Positions 1 through 7,073 of a stretch of DNA of 64,000 nt are shown here, one piece after another; position 1 is the stretch's first letter, and every line of letters starts with the position of its first letter. Made by a program: the position numbers and the translations under genes. Origin of the DNA: Pedobacter polaris (GTDB lineage: Bacteria > Bacteroidota > Bacteroidia > Sphingobacteriales > Sphingobacteriaceae); assembly GCF_005116505.1 (NCBI RefSeq), contig NZ_SWBR01000003.1, positions 124,001-188,000 on the forward strand, in the 5' to 3' direction. The notes under the pieces are model-generated. The model was not told the origin of the DNA and searched no databases. It worked only from the letters and a program-made list of their open reading frames with translations.

Positions 1-195
1 GCCTGGATAGACGCGATGGAGCCATCGAAAACTGAAGAAGAGCCGCCACATCATAGGGGTGGCCTACCAGTATTAGAGGCAGAAGGAGAGGTTTTTCACA
101 AGATAATAGACACTTGGGTACAAGTGTTTTTGACAAGCCAGCCTAACCATTATTTTTCCATCCTGCTTTTAAAAAAAAGTAAGACAGCACGTTAA
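1..195 (+). CDS. 3' tail of an unidentified open frame (partial)
   Basis: Frame 1 is open from the left edge to a TAA at 193-195, giving about 64 residues ending ILLLKKSKTAR. I do not recognise the family. The last part of the frame contains the left arm of a perfect 17-bp inverted repeat (142-158), so the true gene end may lie in or before that repeat. If real, it would be the gene upstream of the LytTR regulator, where a sensor kinase would be expected, but no kinase motif is present in the visible tail. It may also be a chance frame. Confidence 0.25.
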   Translation, partial: AWIDAMEPSKTEEEPPHHRGGLPVLEAEGEVFHKIIDTWVQVFLTSQPNHYFSILLLKKSKTAR

Positions 196-227
196 TTTTA
201 TAAAGAAAATGAAAAATAATGGTTAGG
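142..227. repeat. Perfect 17-bp inverted repeat upstream of the LytTR gene
   Basis: Left arm CCTAACCATTATTTTTC (142-158) and right arm GAAAAATAATGGTTAGG (211-227) are exact reverse complements separated by 52 bases. The right arm ends 27 bases before the regulator start. It could be an operator, a terminator-like structure for an upstream gene, or a short non-autonomous mobile repeat; no U-tract follows directly. Confidence 0.6.
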
Positions 228-254
228 TTAGTATATCAACCGTGATCACCACTT

Positions 255-995
255 ATGAACTCTTGTTACATTCTCGATGACGAAAGTCATTCAATAACCG
301 CGATGGAAGGCTATATAAGCAAAGTGCCAGAACTACGTCTCATCGGAAGCAATACCAACCCTTTTAAAGGGCTGGAAGACCTGCGAAAGCATAAGCCTAA
401 AATTTTGTTTTTAGATGTAGACATGCCAGAAATATCAGGAATTGAAATTGCTAAAATGCTCCCCCCAGATATAGCGATCGTATTCATTACGGCACATTCG
501 AGATTCGCCGTAGAAGCGTTCGAGGTAGACGCGCATGACTTCCTGTTGAAGCCATTTTCATTCAGCCAGTTTGTAAGATCGGTAGAAAAAGTACTCGACC
601 GGTCGAGGCCGCGCGGTTCGTCGCCCCAAACATCACATTCAGAGAATATTTTTATCAATTCAGGCATCAAGGGGAAAATATTGCGCATCAAGATCTCCGA
701 TATAATTTATATTCAGGCGATGGAGCATTACATCAGCATATCTACTATAGACGATACGCATTTAACTCACGTCGGCATTGCAAAGGTAATGGGGATGTTG
801 TCAGGGACCACGTTCTTAAGGGTGCATCGAGCGTTTATAATCAACATTAATTATATTAAGATCGTTGAACATTCAAGGATAACGATGTCTAACGATAGCA
901 CTATCTCACTCGGCGAATCCTACAAGGAAGCTTTTATGAACATGATAAGCTCTCAGATTCTTAAAAACGAAAAAAATAATGTGGGGCGATTTTAA
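255..995 (+). CDS. LytTR-family two-component response regulator
   Basis: This 246-aa protein has a receiver domain in its N-terminal half and a LytTR DNA-binding domain from about residue 135 on. Receiver hallmarks are visible: acidic pair D8/D9, phospho-acceptor D54 in FLDVDMP, a Thr in FITAH, and K99 in LLKPF. LytTR regulators such as AgrA and ComE commonly control peptide and bacteriocin genes, which fits its place just before a precursor-peptide cluster. No histidine kinase is visible; it may lie left of the window or be encoded elsewhere. Control of the downstream cluster is inferred from position only. Confidence 0.9.
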   Translation: MNSCYILDDESHSITAMEGYISKVPELRLIGSNTNPFKGLEDLRKHKPKILFLDVDMPEISGIEIAKMLPPDIAIVFITAHSRFAVEAFEVDAHDFLLKPFSFSQFVRSVEKVLDRSRPRGSSPQTSHSENIFINSGIKGKILRIKISDIIYIQAMEHYISISTIDDTHLTHVGIAKVMGMLSGTTFLRVHRAFIININYIKIVEHSRITMSNDSTISLGESYKEAFMNMISSQILKNEKNNVGRF

Positions 996-1160
996 AAATT
1001 AAAAATTTTGCTTTTACGGTACTTAATAAGTTGTTTCGCGTATACAATATGCCTGTTCGTGAAAAAGATTTTTTTGGTGAAAAAAGATATATACTTTCGT
1101 TTTAAGCCTGCTAGGATTATAATCTAATTGAACTCTTACCTCCTAGTGGAACAGGTAATT

Positions 1161-2726
1161 ATGATAAAAAGTAACTTAGAAGCAACGGTATTTAACCTAA
1201 TTAAAACCTTGAAGGTCAAGGTTACCCACCGAAGTGTTGCCGAATGCTTGGAAGATCATCCCGAATATCCTAGCCTACTATCAGTAAGTGATTGCCTCTC
1301 CGACTGGGGCCTCCGGAATCAATCGTATTTGATCGATAAAGCTGCATTTACCGAAACGGATATGCTATTTCCTTTTTTGGCTCACCTGCCAGAAAAAGGG
1401 GGGCGTTTTATGCTCGTTACCTCAATCACAGACACAGCTGTATTTTATAAAAATGAGAGTAATAGCGAAAGCAAGATTGCCAGGAATGAGTTCTTAAGCA
1501 GATGGGATGGCATTGCTCTTCACGCTACTGCTGATGATTCTAGTGGAGAGCAAAATTATTTGTCGAACCTGGTTAAGTCATCTTTAGAAAGTGCCAAAGT
1601 ACCAGCCACCTTCTTGTTGCTGGTTACCATAATTTGTTGGGGCGTTGCAAACACAACCATACACCTGCCTATCGCTCTACTTGGCTCTATCAAGTTGTTA
1701 GGTCTTGCGATAAGCATGCTGTTGGTTATCCAAAGCATTAATAGCAACAACCCCTTTATAAAAAATCTGTGCGGTCTTGGGGGCAAGAACGACTGTAATG
1801 CAATCCTGAAATCTGACGCAGCAAAGCTTACTTCGTGGCTCACATGGAGCGACGTTGGCCTAATGTATTTTTCGTGTTCTTTTCTGCTTTTGGTTCTTGA
1901 TCCTCTAATGCCCCTTCTGCCCCTCGTAAACTTGTTGGCGTTGCCCTATACCATTTATTCGGTCACGTACCAATATCGTGCTAAAAACTGGTGCGTACTC
2001 TGTTGTGCGGTGCAGCTATTATTATTGTTAGAAGCTGTTACATTCTGGCTTTCACATTATAGCTTTGACCTTTTATCGTTTGGTTTTTCTCTCAATGCCA
2101 TATCTAGCCTTTTAGTCAGCCTGCTGCTTCCAGTTCTTATTTGGGCTTATGTAAAGCCAATCATACTGAAAGCAAGTCAACTTAAGTCGGTGAAAAGCCA
2201 ATTAAAAACATTTAAGTATAACTATGACCTATTCCATCAAGCCCTCAAAAACCAGCCAAAATATGCAATTAGTAATGATTTGAGACCGATAGTACTAGGG
2301 AACCCAAAAGCGGAAACAACAATTACCATGGTGAGCAACCCGTTCTGCGGGCCATGCGCAAAAGCTCATCAGCTTATCGACGGATGGATTAAGCATCGGG
2401 AAGATATCCAATTGAAAGTAATATTCCTGACAGCCAATACTGATAGTGACCTTAGAACCAAAGTTTCTCGGCATTTGTGTGCATTAAGTAGTGAGGATGT
2501 GATTGAAAATGCAATGAATGAATGGTATTCATCGGCGCAAAAAGATTACAAATCTTGGGCAGAAAAATATCCTATAACGGTAGGGGAAGAGATGAAAAAT
2601 ATTATGCAAATTCAAAACGAGTGGTGCGATGTTGCTGAAATAGAGTATACCCCAACAATTTTTCTCAATGGCTATAAACTCCCTGAGCCATATCGCCTAG
2701 AAGACATCAAATATTTCTTATCATAA
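1161..2726 (+). CDS. VKOR-thioredoxin fusion membrane protein with degenerate C39-like N-terminus
   Basis: This is a predicted thiol oxidase that would generate disulfides in exported peptides. From ATG 1161 it has 521 residues. Residues 1-130 resemble a C39-peptidase fold but lack the catalytic Cys (no CGPTC). Hydrophobic helices follow from about 147. The VKOR part has loop cysteines C204 and C212 and the redox motif CVLC (C278/C281). A C-terminal thioredoxin-like domain carries CGPC (C396/C399). An in-frame TTG at 1128 would add 11 residues, but the ATG is preferred. It precedes two six-cysteine precursor peptides, which are its likely substrates. The C39-like domain may bind their leaders without cutting them; that is inference. 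Confidence 0.88.
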   Translation: MIKSNLEATVFNLIKTLKVKVTHRSVAECLEDHPEYPSLLSVSDCLSDWGLRNQSYLIDKAAFTETDMLFPFLAHLPEKGGRFMLVTSITDTAVFYKNESNSESKIARNEFLSRWDGIALHATADDSSGEQNYLSNLVKSSLESAKVPATFLLLVTIICWGVANTTIHLPIALLGSIKLLGLAISMLLVIQSINSNNPFIKNLCGLGGKNDCNAILKSDAAKLTSWLTWSDVGLMYFSCSFLLLVLDPLMPLLPLVNLLALPYTIYSVTYQYRAKNWCVLCCAVQLLLLLEAVTFWLSHYSFDLLSFGFSLNAISSLLVSLLLPVLIWAYVKPIILKASQLKSVKSQLKTFKYNYDLFHQALKNQPKYAISNDLRPIVLGNPKAETTITMVSNPFCGPCAKAHQLIDGWIKHREDIQLKVIFLTANTDSDLRTKVSRHLCALSSEDVIENAMNEWYSSAQKDYKSWAEKYPITVGEEMKNIMQIQNEWCDVAEIEYTPTIFLNGYKLPEPYRLEDIKYFLS

Positions 2727-2765
2727 CGGAACTGGGCCATTTCAGTGTTGAGATGGCAGAAGTAA

Positions 2766-2852
2766 GGGGCAGCCGGTTGCAAACGTACTGCCCCAAAACG
2801 AATACCAACGTCTAATTGGTATCGCGGAAGTAATCCTGCGTGATTGGATTAC
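2766..2852 (+). promoter_or_regulatory. Three successive 7-bp stem-loops in the leader of the peptide genes
   Basis: The gap between the VKOR gene and the first peptide contains three perfect inverted repeats in a row: GGGGCAG/CTGCCCC (2766-2772/2788-2794), ATACCAA/TTGGTAT (2802-2808/2816-2822) and GTAATCC/GGATTAC (2830-2836/2846-2852). The last one ends 34 bases before the peptide start. They could form a terminator, an RNA stabiliser or a processing leader that sets peptide expression apart from the oxidase. No Bacteroidota -7 box was found between them and the start codon. Confidence 0.55.
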
Positions 2853-2886
2853 AAAAAATTCAATAAACAAAGTTAAACTTTTAAAA

Positions 2887-3105
2887 ATGAAAAAAGTCAA
2901 TTTGCTCAGCAAGGCTGAGATGAAAAAAGTGATGGGCGGAGAAGTCCCTGGAGGAGGCGGTACCGGCGTTTGTGTTGCCATGTGTGGCGAAAAGTCTGTG
3001 ACCTGTCAAGGAACATGTACCGCAACTGATGGTGTGGGCTGTACAGGGACGGATTCTCTAAACGAAACTTACACTAAATCGTGTTCTGCAAACCAAATCG
3101 AATAA
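2887..3105 (+). CDS. Double-glycine-leader, six-cysteine precursor peptide A
   Basis: The 72-aa precursor has an 18-residue leader, MKKVNLLSKAEMKKVMGG, ending in the GG cut site expected for C39-peptidase exporters. The core of about 54 residues starts EVPGGGG and has six cysteines: a CVAMC pair, then CQGTC, then single Cys in GVGC and KSC. Six cysteines beside a VKOR-thioredoxin oxidase suggest three disulfides. The leader type resembles the GG-leader natural-product precursors known in Bacteroidota. The activity (bacteriocin, signal or other) cannot be told from sequence. Confidence 0.88.
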   Translation: MKKVNLLSKAEMKKVMGGEVPGGGGTGVCVAMCGEKSVTCQGTCTATDGVGCTGTDSLNETYTKSCSANQIE

Positions 3106-3127
3106 TCACAACGTAAAAAAACAAAAA

Positions 3128-3355
3128 ATGAAAAAAGTTAACTTGCTCAGCAAGGCTGAGATGAAAAAAGTGATGGGCGGAGAAGTCCCTGGAGGCGGAG
3201 GTGGTGGCGCATTCTGTTCTGCGAAATGTGAAGGAAAATCAGATGCAGTATGCCATGGTACTTGTACCGCAACTGATGGTGTGGGATGTACTGGAACCGA
3301 TGCTGAAGGAAATCCAACTGAAGTAAAATGTGGTGATGTGAAAAGCATATCATAA
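3128..3355 (+). CDS. Double-glycine-leader, six-cysteine precursor peptide B
   Basis: This 75-aa paralogue starts 22 bases after peptide A. The leader is identical at protein level up to GG and the DNA there is nearly identical, so the pair arose by recent tandem duplication. The core also has six cysteines (CSAKC, CHGTC, GVGC, VKC) and shares the central block GTCTATDGVGCTGTD with peptide A, while the first loop and the tail differ. Conserved leader and middle with diverged flanks suggests two products matured by the same machinery. It may be a two-component peptide, as some class II bacteriocins are, but that is inference. Confidence 0.88.
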   Translation: MKKVNLLSKAEMKKVMGGEVPGGGGGGAFCSAKCEGKSDAVCHGTCTATDGVGCTGTDAEGNPTEVKCGDVKSIS

Positions 3356-3360
3356 ATTCA

Positions 3361-3416
3361 TTAAACCCTAGAGGCATTATAATCTTTTATTATAATCTTT
3401 TAGGGTTTAACTTTTC
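3361..3416 (+). terminator. Hairpin terminator after the peptide genes
   Basis: A 10-bp perfect stem TTAAACCCTA/TAGGGTTTAA (3361-3370/3401-3410) is followed by a short T-rich stretch. The loop contains two exact tandem copies of ATTATAATCTTTT (3376-3401). It lies 6 bases after peptide B, so the peptides probably form a separate short transcript, with the downstream genes on another or by read-through. Confidence 0.6.
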
Positions 3417-3462
3417 CAGGATCCGACTGGTATTGTATATCTTAGACTACAAATTGATGTGA

Positions 3463-6252
3463 ATGCTTAAAAAAGGTTTTATTTGCTGTTTATTATATGT
3501 CCTGATTGCTAGTGCTGTGCGAGGACAGGACCGTTATAGTGCTAGGATTCATGTAGTTGATGCCTTTTCCCAAAAGGATATAGCTAATGCAAGTGTCAGC
3601 ATACTGAATTCAGCGGATTCTATACTGGTGCGTTACGGGTGGACGTCTTCAGATGGTACGCTCGCTTTTAACACCATGCCCAAGGGAAATTTCATTGTCA
3701 TGGTCAACTATCCCACCTATGTTGATTATGTTGAGCATTTCGTGTTGGATTCCATTCATAAGTCGCTTGACCTAGGAGTGGTCAAACTTTCCCCTACCAT
3801 CAAGGTATTGCAAGAGGTAGTGATTAAGGGAACAGGTTCTGGTTTAATCATCAACGGGGACACCCTGCAATATGATGCAAAGTCTTTCGTAATAGAAAAA
3901 AATGCAAAGGTCGAAGACCTATTGCGTCAGATACCTGGACTACAAGTAGACAATTTTGGCAGGATCACCGCATATGGACAGAAGATTGGGAAGGTTTTAG
4001 TCGATGGAGAAGAGTTCTTTGGGGACGATCCTACCCTCGTTACAAAAAACATCAGAGGAGACATGGTCAAAACCATTCAGATTTATGATAAGAAAAGTGA
4101 TCAGGCAACCTTTACCGGAATTGATGATGGCATCAAGACCAAGACGATCAACGTGACACTCAAGGAAGATAAAAAGAAGGGCTATTTCGGCCAGGCGACT
4201 GCCTCCTACGGCACGAAGCAATACTATCAGGAGCAATTCATGTTTAATCTGTTTCGTGACAAGTCAAAATTTTCTGTCTTTGGAAACCTTGCCAATACAG
4301 GAAAACTCGGACTAAGCAGCTCTGAAAACGACAAATATGGCATTAATGCCGTTAACAATAATCTCTTCTTAAGAGGTGTTTTAGTTTCATTGAGAACTAG
4401 TGATGAAGATCTTGGTACCGAACGGTACAATGGACAGGGCAATCCTATTGCGCGCACGGCAGGGGTTCATTATGATTCAAAGTGGGACAAGGATAGGCAA
4501 AGTATCAACACGAATTTTTTGATCGGCTCGGTATCGGTTGAAGGCCTTAGGAACGCAATCTCCAGAAACGAATTGCCCTCGGCTATCCAAGTAACGACTT
4601 CTGACCAGGTGTTTGAAAAATATTCCTTTAGAAGTAAGATTGACGGAACATACTTTGCCAAACTAGACAGTGCTTCGACATTGAAAATCAGCATAGACGG
4701 AACGCATAAAAAGAATGAGTCGGGAAATACTTTCAGTTCTATAACAGTGGGAGACGGCCTTGCCAAGCTAAATGTTGGTCAACGATCGCTTAATTCCGTT
4801 GATGAACAGAATATGTTCAATGCCAGTGAACTGTATACAAAAAAATTTAAAACACCTCGGCGAACGATATCTCTACAACTTAATCAATCAGCCAATAAAA
4901 GCAATACTACCGGTTTTCTTGGAGCACAAAATGATTTCTATACCCCGCAGGGGAATATCTCGAAAACAGAGATTGTCAATCAGAAAAAAACCTGGGCATT
5001 GAAAAACGAAATCCTCGGTGGCAACATCAGCTATACCGAACCTCTTTCAAAATATCTCTCATTGATTTCCAGCTATGGTGTGGGATTTGCAAATAGTACC
5101 TCGACCAGGATTTCGTACAACCAGTCTACAACGGGTGTATACGATCAGGTAGATTTTCAATACAGCAATGATTACGAACTGAATGAACTTTCCCAAAAAG
5201 TAGAAGCGGTATTATCCTACAACAAAGGCCAGGAAACCATGCGCCTTGGAAATGAACTTTCTGACATTCGTTTTTCACAATTAGATCTTTACACAGATGT
5301 AAACTACAAACGCCGATTCACGAACTACATCCCTTCAGCTATCTATATTAAAAACACCGATAAAAAGACTTTCAGGCTGGATTACAGGGGGACGCCCATT
5401 CAGCCTACAATCGACCAGATACAGCCCGTAAAAACGAATATCGATCCCTTGAATATCTTTACAGGAAACCCTGATCTGTTCCCTTCCTACAGGCATTCGA
5501 TTAGCCTATATTATGTGCTATCCAAACCACTGACCAAGAGGAATATAGTCATCACCGCCCAGTTCTCCTTAATTAAAGACCCTTTGATAAACAGTTTCGT
5601 AACAAATACTGAGGGTGTTACTACGTATCAATCCGTTAACTATACCGAAGGGGAAGGCACGAACTTTAACGTGGAGGGAACGTATAGCAAATTAATAAAA
5701 CCTCTTGAATTGAATACTCTTTTCTCAATGGGCTTTAGTGAAACAAACGATTATGGATTATCCAATTTCATGATCAATAAGAGAAAGGCCCAAGTCTATA
5801 GCGCTAGACTGAACCTGTTTAAATACAAATTAAAAAAGTATAATTTTTCCTTAAACCTGCGCCCCTCATATGCTGTCAGCAAAGCTACGTTAAGCAGGCA
5901 GTTCGATAACAGCGGCTTTAGCTTTAATGGCGACGCGTCGGCAACGATTAACATATTTAAAAGCCTTGCCATCACTACCAATGGAAATTACGTTTATCAG
6001 GCAAAGACACCTGCGTTCAAGCGGGACTACAGCCTTTTTCTGATTAACACAACGATAAGCAAAAAGTTTCTAGAAAAAGAAAATGTTAAATTTTCCATTT
6101 CGGTAAATGACCTACTGAACCAAAATAACGGCTTTACGAGAGCAGCATATGGCACGGTGCTCACACAAACAACCTATTCCACGATCAAACGGTATGTAAT
6201 GCTCTCCTTGATGTGGGACTTTAGCAAGTTCGGGACTTTAAAAACTAATTAA
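3463..6252 (+). CDS. Outer-membrane beta-barrel protein, TonB-receptor-like (OMP_b-brl_3 type)
   Basis: The 929-aa protein begins with a signal peptide ending near VRGQ. A carboxypeptidase-regulatory-like beta-sandwich follows (to about residue 110), then a plug-like region (GDTLQYDAKSFVIEKNAKVE, IPGLQVD, KVLVDGEEFFGDDP, about 125-235) and a large C-terminal beta-barrel. This layout is common in Bacteroidota, often next to GLPGLI genes as here. It directly abuts the GLPGLI gene. In this cluster it could be the outer-membrane exit for the peptides, a self-immunity protein or an uptake receptor; no TolC-type channel is present. The barrel call is firm, the role is not. Confidence 0.85.
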   Translation: MLKKGFICCLLYVLIASAVRGQDRYSARIHVVDAFSQKDIANASVSILNSADSILVRYGWTSSDGTLAFNTMPKGNFIVMVNYPTYVDYVEHFVLDSIHKSLDLGVVKLSPTIKVLQEVVIKGTGSGLIINGDTLQYDAKSFVIEKNAKVEDLLRQIPGLQVDNFGRITAYGQKIGKVLVDGEEFFGDDPTLVTKNIRGDMVKTIQIYDKKSDQATFTGIDDGIKTKTINVTLKEDKKKGYFGQATASYGTKQYYQEQFMFNLFRDKSKFSVFGNLANTGKLGLSSSENDKYGINAVNNNLFLRGVLVSLRTSDEDLGTERYNGQGNPIARTAGVHYDSKWDKDRQSINTNFLIGSVSVEGLRNAISRNELPSAIQVTTSDQVFEKYSFRSKIDGTYFAKLDSASTLKISIDGTHKKNESGNTFSSITVGDGLAKLNVGQRSLNSVDEQNMFNASELYTKKFKTPRRTISLQLNQSANKSNTTGFLGAQNDFYTPQGNISKTEIVNQKKTWALKNEILGGNISYTEPLSKYLSLISSYGVGFANSTSTRISYNQSTTGVYDQVDFQYSNDYELNELSQKVEAVLSYNKGQETMRLGNELSDIRFSQLDLYTDVNYKRRFTNYIPSAIYIKNTDKKTFRLDYRGTPIQPTIDQIQPVKTNIDPLNIFTGNPDLFPSYRHSISLYYVLSKPLTKRNIVITAQFSLIKDPLINSFVTNTEGVTTYQSVNYTEGEGTNFNVEGTYSKLIKPLELNTLFSMGFSETNDYGLSNFMINKRKAQVYSARLNLFKYKLKKYNFSLNLRPSYAVSKATLSRQFDNSGFSFNGDASATINIFKSLAITTNGNYVYQAKTPAFKRDYSLFLINTTISKKFLEKENVKFSISVNDLLNQNNGFTRAAYGTVLTQTTYSTIKRYVMLSLMWDFSKFGTLKTN

Positions 6253-7029
6253 ATGCATATAAATAGAATAATTTTCCTTTTGTTTCCTTGTTTTTTCTGT
6301 ACAGTAGTTTTTGGGCAAAGCCCCATCTTGGTAACCGAGGGGGTCATTGAATTCGAGAAGACCGTGAATAAATACGCAGTTATTAATAAGATAATCAAGT
6401 CATATGAGCCAAATAGCATATGGCAGGATCAATTTACCCGCTATAAGGGTTCCCATCAGCAGTTCTTGAAATTAGGAAGCACTTTAACATTTTCCAAATC
6501 ACGTACATTGTTCGTTCCGATGAAATATACTGGTGACCCTAATGAAAATTTATGGAATGGCAAAAGCATCAGTGACCAGATTAATACCGTTTACAGCGAT
6601 TTTTCGACGAACACAAACACTACTGAAAAGAAAATGCTCGACGAGCTTTTTTTAGTGAAGGATAGCCTTCGTTCAATAAAATGGAAGATTACGAATGAAA
6701 CGAGGGAGATTGCGGGGTTTCATTGCAGGAGGGCCAATGGGCTTGTGATGGATTCTTTGTATGTGGTTGCCTTTTATACCAACGAAATACCCATAGCCTC
6801 GGGCCCAGAATCTTTCACGGGTCTGCCTGGTATGATTTTGGGTCTTGCGTTGCCGTATGAGAACGTTACATGGTTCGCGATTAAAGTTACTGAAAAGGCC
6901 AATCAAGGGATTGTCCCACCTAAAAGAGGAAAACAAGTGACCTATCAGCAGTTTAAAACTATCGTTGAAAACACCTTCAAAGGTTATGGATTACGGAAAC
7001 AAATGCTATTAAAAGACTTTTTGCTATAA
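6253..7029 (+). CDS. GLPGLI family secreted protein
   Basis: The 258-aa protein has a signal peptide (ending near VVFGQ) and the family-naming motif in the form GLPGMILGL about residue 193. The family is Bacteroidota-specific, periplasmic or outer-membrane-associated, and of unknown function; members often sit beside TonB-receptor-like barrels, as here. Its start codon directly follows the barrel gene stop, so the two are probably co-translated. It may help assemble or gate the barrel; that is inference from pairing. Confidence 0.9.
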   Translation: MHINRIIFLLFPCFFCTVVFGQSPILVTEGVIEFEKTVNKYAVINKIIKSYEPNSIWQDQFTRYKGSHQQFLKLGSTLTFSKSRTLFVPMKYTGDPNENLWNGKSISDQINTVYSDFSTNTNTTEKKMLDELFLVKDSLRSIKWKITNETREIAGFHCRRANGLVMDSLYVVAFYTNEIPIASGPESFTGLPGMILGLALPYENVTWFAIKVTEKANQGIVPPKRGKQVTYQQFKTIVENTFKGYGLRKQMLLKDFLL

Positions 7030-7073
7030 ACATGGTGGGATAATCCGCCCCTAGATATTGATATAATAGTTGT

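Noticed and set aside
142..227. Insertion sequence ends
   Set aside because: The arms enclose only 52 bases with no transposase, and no target-site duplication is evident.
1072..1099. Promoter for the VKOR gene (TTTTG and TACTTTCG)
   Set aside because: The -7 box has one mismatch and the spacer is about 15 instead of 19-21, so the match is too weak.
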